From JBPOIC01 sp052034865 (GTDB lineage: Bacteria > UBA10199 > JADFYH01), in assembly GCA_052034865.1 (NCBI GenBank), contig JBPOIC010000021.1:1-11469 (forward strand): a stretch of 11,469 nucleotides of DNA, in the 5' to 3' direction. The translations under genes and the position numbers were made by a program. Each line of letters opens with the position of its first letter. Position 1 is the stretch's first letter. Under the pieces are notes generated by a model, which saw only the letters and a program-made list of their open reading frames with translations, searched no databases and was not told where the DNA came from. Of this stretch, positions 5,230-11,469 are shown piece after piece.

Positions 5230-7326
5230 TTACTTAGTCTCTGCCGCGCGTTTTTCCTGATACTTCTTCACGAGCTCATCCTGCACGTTTCTCGGAACAG
5301 GTGCGTATTTCAAAAACTCCATCGTAAACTCGCCCTTTCCTTGTGTACAGCTTCGTAAGTCGGTGGAGTAACCAAACATCTCCGAAAGCGGTACCTCGGC
5401 ATCCACCTGAACATAGCCACTGGAAGATCCGGTTGAGGCGATGACTCCGCGGCGCTGGTTGATCTGACCAACGACCGAGCCCTGGAATTCTTCTGGAGCC
5501 TGGGTTTGCAGTTTCATGATGGGCTCAAGAATGATGGGTTTGCAGGCGCCGTAAAACTCGCGCACCGCGGTCATTGCGCAAACTCGGAAGGCCATGTCCG
5601 AGGAGTCAACGGCATGGTAAGCTCCGTCGTTGATGACGGCCCGAACTCCCACCACCGGAGCTGCGATTAAAAGTCCTTTTTTGAGCTGCTCCTGAAATCC
5701 CTTGTCGCAGGAAGGAATAAATTCGCGAGGAATTTTGCCGCCCACGATTTCATCGACAAATTCGTACGTCTCAACCGCATCGAGGGGGAGGGGCTCAAAA
5801 TAACCGCCGATTTTGGCGTATTGACCCGATCCACCGGTCTGCTTTTTGTGCTGATACATGAAGTCGGTTTTGTTGGTGATGGTTTCGCGGTAGGCGACCT
5901 GTGGCTGACCAGCGATCACTTCACAATTATATTCACGCTTCATGCGCTCGATATAGATTTCTAAGTGGAGCTCGCCCATTCCTGAAATGATTGTTTGAGC
6001 GGATTCTTCATCGCGATGAACTCTAAAGGTTGGATCTTCTTTCGAGAAGCGGTTTAATGCCTTCGAGAAATTGGCGGTTCCGCCCTTGTCTTTGGGTGCC
6101 ACGGCCAGAGAGATAACAGCATTGGGAACGTGCATGGAGGTCATGGTGTAGCGGATGGTCCCGTCGGTGAAGGTATCTCCAGAGGCGCACTCGATTCCAA
6201 ACATGGCGACGATATCTCCCGCGCTGGCCGATTCGATGTCGTGCATTTCATCGGCGTGCATGCGCACCAGACGGGGAACTTTCACTTTTTTCTCGTTTAC
6301 GCAGTTCATGATCCAATCACCCTTCGAGACTTTTCCTTGATAAATTCTCATGTAGGTGAGCTGGCCGAAGCGCCCGTCTTCGAGTTTGAAGGCCAGACCG
6401 ACAAAGGGTTTTTCCGGATCGGAATCCAGCTTCATTTTCTTTTCATCATTTTTCTGATCATGGGCCTCGTTGGTGACTTCGGAGGGATTGGGAAGATAAT
6501 GCCCCACGGCATCTAGAAGGACCTGGACCCCCTTGTTTTTATACGCCGAGCCCATCATGACGGGAATGAATTTTAAGCTTAAGGTCGCTTTGCGGATGGC
6601 CTGGCGGAGTAAATCGGCTGGGATTTCCTGATCTTCGAGGTAGAGCATCGCGACTTCGTCATCAAAGTCGCCCATGGCGGCGATCAATTCCTGGCGGCGC
6701 TCCTTCACAGGGGCGAGTAGATCGGCAGGGACATCTTCAATACGAATTTTTTCTCCGTTATCCCCATCGAAATAAATGGCTTTCATTTCTACTAAGTCAA
6801 CGATGCCTTCAAAGCGATCTTCCGCTCCAATCGGGTAGGTGATGAGATGGGCATTGTGGCCAAGTTTGTCGCGGAGCTGGTTCATCACACGAATTGGGTC
6901 GGCACCGGCGCGGTCCATTTTATTGACGAAGGCGATGCGAGGAACATGGTAGCGGGTCATTTGTCGATCGACGGTGATCGATTGGCTTTGAACTCCAGAA
7001 ACCGAGCAAAGCACAAGGATGGCGCCGTCGAGAACACGAAGGGCGCGTTCCACTTCGATCGTAAAGTCTACGTGGCCGGGGGTGTCGATGATGTTAATAA
7101 CGCTGTCTTTCCATTCACAGTAAGTGGCAGCAGACTGGATCGTAATTCCTTTTTCGCGTTCGAGATCCATGAAATCCATGGTGGCTCCGACGCCAGATTT
7201 TCCACGGACTTCCTCAATTTTATGAATTTTTTTGGTGTAGAAGAGGATACGTTCGGTGAGGGTAGTTTTTCCGGAATCGATGTGTGCTGAGATTCCGATA
7301 TTTCTGACTTTCTGGATATTCGCCAT
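5230..7326 (-). CDS. fusA: Translation elongation factor G, spdEFG1/mitochondrial-like subtype
   Basis: A 698-aa elongation factor G, the GTPase that drives ribosomal translocation. G1 is AHIDSGKT (14-21), the switch I/G2 region GITIQSAAT (60-68), G3 DTPGH (81-85), G4 NKMD (135-138) and G5 GSA (259-261). Domains II to V follow, with ISGMGELHLEIY in domain III and the C-terminal MFGYSTDLRSCTQGKGEFTMEF. Several family-defining positions are not those of the usual EF-G: IDSGKTT instead of IDAGKTT, GKSGVGATMDFMDLE instead of the DGAATMDWM pattern, IQSAAT, and VERALRVLDGAILVLC. These match mitochondrial EFG1 and the bacterial spdEFG1 group (spirochaetes, planctomycetes, deltaproteobacteria). ATG 7326 has GGAG 8 bases upstream. 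The gene stands alone with its own terminator, not beside rpsL, rpsG or tuf. A partner spdEFG2 for ribosome recycling would be expected elsewhere in the genome. Confidence 0.97.
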   Translation of the reverse strand: MANIQKVRNIGISAHIDSGKTTLTERILFYTKKIHKIEEVRGKSGVGATMDFMDLEREKGITIQSAATYCEWKDSVINIIDTPGHVDFTIEVERALRVLDGAILVLCSVSGVQSQSITVDRQMTRYHVPRIAFVNKMDRAGADPIRVMNQLRDKLGHNAHLITYPIGAEDRFEGIVDLVEMKAIYFDGDNGEKIRIEDVPADLLAPVKERRQELIAAMGDFDDEVAMLYLEDQEIPADLLRQAIRKATLSLKFIPVMMGSAYKNKGVQVLLDAVGHYLPNPSEVTNEAHDQKNDEKKMKLDSDPEKPFVGLAFKLEDGRFGQLTYMRIYQGKVSKGDWIMNCVNEKKVKVPRLVRMHADEMHDIESASAGDIVAMFGIECASGDTFTDGTIRYTMTSMHVPNAVISLAVAPKDKGGTANFSKALNRFSKEDPTFRVHRDEESAQTIISGMGELHLEIYIERMKREYNCEVIAGQPQVAYRETITNKTDFMYQHKKQTGGSGQYAKIGGYFEPLPLDAVETYEFVDEIVGGKIPREFIPSCDKGFQEQLKKGLLIAAPVVGVRAVINDGAYHAVDSSDMAFRVCAMTAVREFYGACKPIILEPIMKLQTQAPEEFQGSVVGQINQRRGVIASTGSSSGYVQVDAEVPLSEMFGYSTDLRSCTQGKGEFTMEFLKYAPVPRNVQDELVKKYQEKRAAETK

Positions 7327-7622
7327 AAAATTGCTCCACTATTTGGGATGAATGAAAAGGGTGGCTGGATCTTCAATCAAGGAAGTTTCATTCGCAGGCA
7401 GTTTTGTCTGCTCAGATAAATAACTCCAGGCAAACTGTTTTACTCTCTGCCAAACCGATTTTTCATTGATTCTTCACCGCGAAACCACGCCCCGTAAGCC
7501 TTTGCAGAAGGGCGCCTTTAACCTATCCCCCCGTGAAAAGTCGAGAGATTTTTGCGGATGTGTGGACTCTCTGCTTGCCTGCTTAAAAAGCTCGGGTTGA
7601 GAGTGTGAGAATGTGAAAAGGT
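7327..7622. other. fusA upstream region (296 bp), hairpin but no clear promoter
   Basis: This gap lies between the minus-strand lipoprotein and fusA and must hold the fusA promoter and leader. A 7-bp stem with one G-U pair lies at 7394-7400/7405-7411 (loop of 4), about 70 bases before the fusA start. An imperfect ACTCTC/GAGAGT inverted repeat sits around 7566-7603, just beyond the end of the lipoprotein gene. I found no strong TTGACA/TATAAT pair, no riboswitch pattern and no convincing small ORF. Confidence 0.4.
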
Positions 7623-8933
7623 TTAAAGAGATGACTTGATAAAAACAGCCTCGGAAGGATTTAAAATCCCATAAGCCAGAGGAGTATCCATCGTTGTCTC
7701 CTCAAAGTTGATCAGGGAAAGAATGGATGAGCGAACCCCTTTATCCTGAGTAGCAAAACTGACGGAGACTAAAAGCTCGCTGAGCTTTTCATGAAGGGGA
7801 AGCAGGGTTTGGGAAGCGACGAAGCTTGGATCGTCTTTGAACTTCTCGGCGATCTTGTCGGTAACACTGGTAGCAAAGCCTGACTTAAGATCGGCGTAGG
7901 TCAGTTTCTCAAGCTTGATTCCGTAAAAGCCTGCCGCAGCCAGGATGCGCTCTCTTAAAAATGTGGCTGAGCTGGTTAAATGGATCAGGTCATCTTTAAA
8001 GATTTCTTTAATGATTAAAAGATCCTTCTTGCTTAAAGCTTCCTGCAGATCTTTGTGTGCCTTGAGGTTTAGGCTGCTTAAGCTTTTAGGATCATTCGTA
8101 AATTCTTTTTTTACCTCTGGATCCATTTCTTTAACGAATTGGAGGAAGCCATTCAAACTGTTTGCCGCCTGGTTTTTGTTCCAGCTGGCAATGACTTCGT
8201 CATCAGAAATCACCTGAGCCGACTTGTTCAAAAAGCCAATATACGACTTGTGCGCCTCGCCATAAAGATCAACTACTCCAGAAATCCCAAGGGTTTTAGA
8301 GGCAACCATAGGGAGTCCCAAGGCTTGGTTGTTTACTCCTTTGGAAGAGGACCCCGTTTCTTGTTGGATCGGAGAAGCGATGGGCTGCATGGTTTGTTGT
8401 TGGGTAATGCCCAAGGATGACATCGAGCTGTTGGTTGCCAGGCTTGTTGCCGGTTTCATTTGAGATGAGGTCTGAAGGGTTTGAGTTGGATTGGCGGTAT
8501 TGGAAGTATTGATCTTCAGGCTCGATTGCATGGTTGAATTGTTATTGGTTTGCTCGACCGGCTTCATCGTACTTTGGGTGTTGATTGAATCTTTGGATGT
8601 CATGTCCTGACTTTGAGCCGCCACTTGCCCATCATTTTTTTCCTGAGTGGACGCCATTTGTGAATTTTGTTTGGCCGTCTGGTTTTCCATCGTTGCCGAC
8701 GTAGGGAGCTGGTTGGAATTCATATTCCCCGATGAAATCTCTGTTGGGAATGTGGTTTTGGAGGCGTGGGTTGAGATGGCCGCCTGTTTTTCTGCAGAAC
8801 TGGGAGGGGGTAAATTACCAATTTCAACTGTAGGATTATCTTGTTTTGGTGAGGTGTCGGTGCTGCCGCAAGAAATGGTAAATAGAGAAATAGAAGAAAA
8901 CAACGCCAAGGCGAACGTCCTTTTGAGGTCCAT
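7623..8933 (-). CDS. Lipoprotein with long low-complexity linker and helical C-terminal domain
   Basis: I do not recognise this 436-aa protein. Residues 1-21 are a lipoprotein signal peptide (MDLKRTFALALFSSISLFTIS), with Cys22, the only cysteine, as the lipidation site; the lipobox TIS-C is slightly atypical at -3. Residues 23 to about 205 are low complexity, very rich in Ser, Thr, Gln, Asn and Met, with recurring TMK/TMQ/SQM bits, suggesting a disordered tether. Residues 218-436 look folded and mainly helical (for example KDLQEALSKKDLLIIKEIFKDDLIHL and FLRERILAAAGFYGI). ATG 8933 is preferred over ATG 8948 because AGGA lies 8 bases upstream of it and the signal peptide begins cleanly there. 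It follows the propeller lipoprotein on the same strand after 136 bp, so the two may be co-transcribed. A surface or periplasmic role is inferred from architecture only. Confidence 0.8.
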   Translation of the reverse strand: MDLKRTFALALFSSISLFTISCGSTDTSPKQDNPTVEIGNLPPPSSAEKQAAISTHASKTTFPTEISSGNMNSNQLPTSATMENQTAKQNSQMASTQEKNDGQVAAQSQDMTSKDSINTQSTMKPVEQTNNNSTMQSSLKINTSNTANPTQTLQTSSQMKPATSLATNSSMSSLGITQQQTMQPIASPIQQETGSSSKGVNNQALGLPMVASKTLGISGVVDLYGEAHKSYIGFLNKSAQVISDDEVIASWNKNQAANSLNGFLQFVKEMDPEVKKEFTNDPKSLSSLNLKAHKDLQEALSKKDLLIIKEIFKDDLIHLTSSATFLRERILAAAGFYGIKLEKLTYADLKSGFATSVTDKIAEKFKDDPSFVASQTLLPLHEKLSELLVSVSFATQDKGVRSSILSLINFEETTMDTPLAYGILNPSEAVFIKSSL

Positions 8934-8972
8934 AGGGAAATCCTTCATGATTGAGGGATATTAAATTGAGAT

Positions 8973-8999
8973 GAACTCCCTCTTTGTCGGAGGGAGTTC
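8973..8999. terminator. Perfect 10-bp hairpin between the two lipoprotein genes
   Basis: GAACTCCCTC (8973-8982) pairs perfectly with GAGGGAGTTC (8990-8999) across a 7-nt loop. It lies after the end of the propeller gene and 40 bp before the next lipoprotein start. On the minus strand it is followed by ATCTCAATTTAATAT, only weakly T-rich, so it may attenuate or process a shared transcript rather than stop it completely. Confidence 0.5.
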
Positions 9000-9021
9000 T
9001 GAAAAGGCTGTGATTTCTTTA

Positions 9022-9045
9022 AAAAAATCTTCGGGATGATTCTTT
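9022..9045 (-). terminator. Weak T-tract hairpin after the propeller gene
   Basis: On the minus strand AAAGAATC (9045-9038) can pair with GATTTTTT (9029-9022), with one G-U pair and an 8-nt loop, and the sequence runs on into further T. The stem is AT-rich, so termination would be partial. It lies 25 bp past the stop of the propeller lipoprotein gene. Confidence 0.3.
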
Positions 9046-9069
9046 TTCTTCTGAATTCGGTTTTGGTCA

Positions 9070-10791
9070 TTAGGGCTGAAGTTTTACAATGAATGAATCT
9101 GAATCTATGAAATCTGAATCTGCTGCAGGATTCATCAGCGTCCAGACTTCGGAGCCAAAATCAAGAACTCCAAAGAAATCCCCGACCCATATTGGAGAGC
9201 CCTGAGTATTCACCGTCATATCGGATGAGTACTGATGTTTGCTGTCTCCATAGTGTTTGGCCCATAGAGTCGATCCGGTTGAATCGAACTTTGCGAGAAA
9301 AAGGTCATTGTTACCAGTAGAGACGAGGGGCCCTGATCCCAGATCAATGGCTCCACTAAAATATCCCCCCAAAAATAGATTTCCACTCTCATCGCTTTGT
9401 ATTTGGTTTGGTCTTAAATACCCTATTGAAGTGAGGGTTTTACTCCAAACCGCATTTCCTGAAGAGTCCAGCTTTGCCATAAAGGCGGTATTCCCAGTGG
9501 TGGCAGCACTCAGAGGACCTTTTCCAAAATCAATTGCGCCCGCCAGGCTTCCTACAAGAAGGCTGTTGCCTGAAGAATCTATAGAAAAAGCAGTTACTGA
9601 TTGCTGTGCAGAGTTTCCGTAAGAATGAGACCAAATTGCATTTCCATCTTTATCGAGTTTTGCAGCAAAGACGTCTTGGCCTCCAGAGCTGGTTAGGTTC
9701 GAGCCGTTGCCGAGGGTGATGCTGTTCTGAAAATTACCAGCAAGGTAGAGGTTGTATGAAGAGTCCGAGTAGATTTTTTGGATTTGAAAATAGTGATCGG
9801 GATCGAGGGGTCTGCTCCAGAGATGATTGCCCTGTCCATCAAGTTTTCCGATGAAATTAAGATGGCCATTTCCTGAAGAGACCAAGTTGAGTCCACCCAG
9901 ATTAAGCATTCCCCCAAAATAGCCTGTAAGAATGAGGCTTCCTTGGGTATCTGTAGAAATAAACAGGGCATTATCATCGCAAAAACCACTATCCTCAGGG
10001 TCTACGCAAACTCCAAACTGTTTGCTCCACAGAGTTTCTCCTTTTGGATTGAGCTTAAAGATGAAAAAGTCTTTGTTCCCCTTGCTTTGGAATGAGGTTC
10101 CTCCAAAACCAAGCTTATCCCCTCCAGAAGTATTAAAACCTCCCGATACAATTATATTCCCAGAGTTATCTGTAGAAATATTTCTAGCGAAGACAGTGCT
10201 TGATCCCCCCGTCACATGTTCGCTTTCGAATTTTTTCATCCAGGACAAATTCCCGTTTGAATCGAGCTTGGCGACAAAGAGGGTGTCATGATCATGAGCG
10301 GTAACATTTAAAGTGGTTTGTCCAAAAGTGATGGATTTTGAAAAGATACCAGTTACAAGGACATTATCCTGAGAATCATGGGTGACAGCAGTTATATTTT
10401 GAATACTTCCAATATCTTTAAAGGCTGCGGCCCAGACAGTATCACCCGAGCAGAGCTTGACTCCATTGCAGTCCTCGTCGACGTCTTTTGTCGAGCAGTC
10501 TTCTGTCTTGGGAAGGATTTCAGCCTGGCAGGCCCCAAAGCCCGATCCGTCGGCCAGACAGGTTTGGGTGCCCCCGGCGCAGATCCCAATCCCCATTGTG
10601 CCTTCAGGTCCCGTGTAGCAAGATTGAGTTGCTCCTGGCGTACACTCGATATTACCGGGTGGAGGGGTTTTACTACTCTCTTGAAAGACAGATCCCGAAC
10701 CACAACCTGTCATGTTTAAAAAAAAGACCGAATAGGCAAGAAGGATGAGAAACGAAAAAAAGAGGGGTTTTTGAAACAGGGAAAAGCGCAT
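9070..10791 (-). CDS. Lipoprotein with Cys-rich stalk and seven-bladed beta-propeller repeats
   Basis: A 573-aa predicted lipoprotein. The signal peptide ends at lipobox MTG-Cys30. Residues 50-114 form a Cys-rich segment (CTPGATQSC, GICAGGTQTC, GFGAC, EDCSTKDVDEDCNG) of the kind common in myxobacterial surface lipoproteins. From residue 121 to the end come seven repeats of about 61-71 residues. Each runs through a [SN]G/DNL..G.F...I.[FL]G strand to [FA]..AKLD..GN..W, and six closing Trp residues mark the boundaries: W184, W255, W325, W387, W449 and W510, plus W120 before the first. Exactly seven units suggests one complete propeller of the SBBP (seven-bladed beta-propeller) repeat type. Blade 3 carries an extra Cys pair (262, 271) in an acidic loop. 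ATG 10791 was chosen because GGAGG lies 6 bases upstream; ATG 10884 adds residues without signal character. Binding target unknown. Confidence 0.86.
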   Translation of the reverse strand: MRFSLFQKPLFFSFLILLAYSVFFLNMTGCGSGSVFQESSKTPPPGNIECTPGATQSCYTGPEGTMGIGICAGGTQTCLADGSGFGACQAEILPKTEDCSTKDVDEDCNGVKLCSGDTVWAAAFKDIGSIQNITAVTHDSQDNVLVTGIFSKSITFGQTTLNVTAHDHDTLFVAKLDSNGNLSWMKKFESEHVTGGSSTVFARNISTDNSGNIIVSGGFNTSGGDKLGFGGTSFQSKGNKDFFIFKLNPKGETLWSKQFGVCVDPEDSGFCDDNALFISTDTQGSLILTGYFGGMLNLGGLNLVSSGNGHLNFIGKLDGQGNHLWSRPLDPDHYFQIQKIYSDSSYNLYLAGNFQNSITLGNGSNLTSSGGQDVFAAKLDKDGNAIWSHSYGNSAQQSVTAFSIDSSGNSLLVGSLAGAIDFGKGPLSAATTGNTAFMAKLDSSGNAVWSKTLTSIGYLRPNQIQSDESGNLFLGGYFSGAIDLGSGPLVSTGNNDLFLAKFDSTGSTLWAKHYGDSKHQYSSDMTVNTQGSPIWVGDFFGVLDFGSEVWTLMNPAADSDFIDSDSFIVKLQP

Positions 10792-10863
10792 ATTGTGCCT
10801 CCATAGGCTGATAGGATGGATGTGGATTATCGGAAGGCGAATCATCGAAAGATGACCTGAAAA

Positions 10864-10892
10864 GTATTGTCTTGATGAGAACAAGTGTCAAT
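10864..10892 (-). promoter_or_regulatory. Sigma70-type promoter of the propeller lipoprotein gene
   Basis: On the minus strand a perfect -35 TTGACA (10892-10887) is followed by a 17-bp spacer and a -10 AATACT (10869-10864), which matches four of six consensus bases. A transcript would start near 10857, giving a leader of about 65 bases to ATG 10791. The -35 overlaps the inverted repeat at 10887-10899, so a repressor bound there would block this promoter. Confidence 0.6.
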
Positions 10893-10899
10893 ATGACAT
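10887..10899. promoter_or_regulatory. Operator-like inverted repeat TGTCA-ATA-TGACA
   Basis: Two 5-bp half-sites in inverted orientation, separated by 3 bp, lie over the -35 hexamer of the propeller gene and upstream of the divergent hydrolase. The same half-sites recur in opposite order at 10941-10957. A shared regulator is an inference; no regulator gene is in the window. Confidence 0.4.
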
Positions 10900-10931
10900 T
10901 CTAAGAACCCTTTAAAAAAAATAAGGAAAAA

Positions 10932-11469
10932 ATGAAGGAAATGACAAGAGGTGTCATACTTGAACAATTCGAAGTGGGGCCAATGGAGAATTTTATCTAT
11001 TTGGTGGGTGCTGCTGCTACCCGAGAGACTGTGGTCATAGATCCAGCCTGGGAGGTCGATACCATTCTTCGAAAGGCCCGAGAGAAGGACCTTAAGATTA
11101 CTGGCGTTTTGATCACCCATCGACATCACGATCACACCAATGGGATCCTCGAACTTTTAGAGCAATGCGATGTACCGGTTTACGCCCATCATGACGATGC
11201 CGATCAGATAGACCTGCCGCCTTCCTCACTTAAAAAAGTCCGTCATGGAGACTTTCTGGAAATTGATGCGGTTCGAATCGAGATGCTCCACACGCCAGGC
11301 CATACTCCAGGCAGCCAATGTTTTAAAATTCAGAATTCCCTGATTGCGGGTGATACTCTTTTTATCAACGGCTGTGGACGATGTGATTTGAGAGGTGGAA
11401 ATGCGGAAGAGTTGTATTATTCACTGACCCAAAAACTGATGCGGCTTCCGGACGAAACAATTTTATATC
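10932..11469 (+). CDS. Metallo-beta-lactamase-fold hydrolase (glyoxalase II/persulfide dioxygenase-like), 3' end off window
   Basis: The first 179 residues of an MBL-fold metal hydrolase are visible; the end lies past the right edge. The metal ligands are the THRHHDH motif (His63, His65, Asp67, His68), His124 in HTPGHTPGS and Asp141 in AGDTLF. The stretch NGCGRCDLRGG (146-156) followed by LYYSLTQKLMRLPDETILY resembles the GCGR.D..GG segment of glyoxalase II and ETHE1-type enzymes. The usual following PGH histidine would fall just off the window. Possible substrates are therefore hydroxyacyl-thiol or persulfide compounds, but the exact class cannot be settled from this part. ATG 10932 is preceded by AGGA 4 bases upstream, rather close; ATG 10941, three codons later, is an alternative. 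The gene is divergent from the propeller lipoprotein, and an inverted repeat covers its first codons. Confidence 0.9.
   Translation, partial: MKEMTRGVILEQFEVGPMENFIYLVGAAATRETVVIDPAWEVDTILRKAREKDLKITGVLITHRHHDHTNGILELLEQCDVPVYAHHDDADQIDLPPSSLKKVRHGDFLEIDAVRIEMLHTPGHTPGSQCFKIQNSLIAGDTLFINGCGRCDLRGGNAEELYYSLTQKLMRLPDETILY
10941..10957. repeat. Inverted repeat ATGACA-AGAGG-TGTCAT at the start of the hydrolase gene
   Basis: Perfect 6-bp arms around a 5-bp spacer, spanning codons 4 to 9 of the MBL gene. It uses the same TGACA/TGTCA half-sites as the element at 10887-10899, with arms in the opposite order. It could be a second operator or an mRNA hairpin near the start codon; coincidence is also possible. 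Confidence 0.35.

Noticed and set aside
6847..7290. 147-codon plus-strand open frame opposite fusA
   Set aside because: It is a shadow of the highly conserved G domain of EF-G, with no plausible ribosome site or protein family.
7440..7560. Possible structured RNA or tRNA upstream of fusA
   Set aside because: GC-rich patches such as GGGGCG and GGCGCC are present, but no cloverleaf, CCA-type acceptor or recognised riboswitch core could be drawn.
1..11469. CRISPR array, insertion sequence, prophage or toxin-antitoxin locus
   Set aside because: No regularly spaced repeats, transposase, integrase, phage structural genes or toxin-antitoxin pair were found on either strand.

Overview
This looks like chromosomal DNA of a Gram-negative bacterium from the deltaproteobacterial sphere (Myxococcota/Bdellovibrionota or an uncultured relative). 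The reasons are an EF-G of the spd/mitochondrial EFG1 type, two outer-membrane-style lipoproteins, and a Cys-rich N-terminal segment like those of myxobacterial surface lipoproteins. Base composition is moderate and genes lie on both strands with short intergenic gaps. There is no sign of phage, insertion sequence, CRISPR or RNA genes. The species cannot be fixed from the sequence.

Layout. 1-1840 (+): 3' end of umuD, then umuC and a small Smr-domain gene, a likely translesion-synthesis/DNA-repair operon. 1841-2002: convergent gap with a perfect 20-bp palindrome. 2003-2554 (-): secreted PEBP/YbhB-family protein. 2555-2937: gene-free stretch carrying several palindromes and a short dispersed repeat. 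2938-4212 (-): PIF1-like helicase. 4341-5063 (+): membrane-anchored DKNYY-repeat protein. 5176-5206: strong bidirectional terminator. 5230-7326 (-): fusA of the spdEFG1 type, on its own and not in a str operon. 7623-8933 (-): lipoprotein with a long Ser/Thr/Gln/Met linker. 9070-10791 (-): lipoprotein with a Cys-rich stalk and exactly seven propeller repeats. 10932 to the right edge (+): metallo-beta-lactamase-fold hydrolase, divergent from the propeller gene across a gap with a good sigma70 promoter and TGTCA/TGACA inverted repeats.

How the genes relate. UmuD and UmuC make the SOS mutagenic polymerase, and Smr and PIF1 are nucleic-acid proteins that may share a repair/replication theme, although PIF1 is a separate transcription unit. 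The two lipoproteins lie in tandem and could be co-transcribed surface proteins. The remaining genes appear unrelated housekeeping or envelope functions.

No complete new multi-gene system is evident. The most unusual signal is a short repeat family with core AGACGGAGGAC. It occurs twice as a direct repeat around a hairpin inside the umuC reading frame, where removing one 39-bp unit would restore the usual family length. It recurs at 2695-2705, with partial copies between umuD and umuC. Next in interest are the EFG1-type fusA, two related REP-like palindromes, and the paired TGTCA inverted repeats upstream of the divergent lipoprotein and hydrolase genes.
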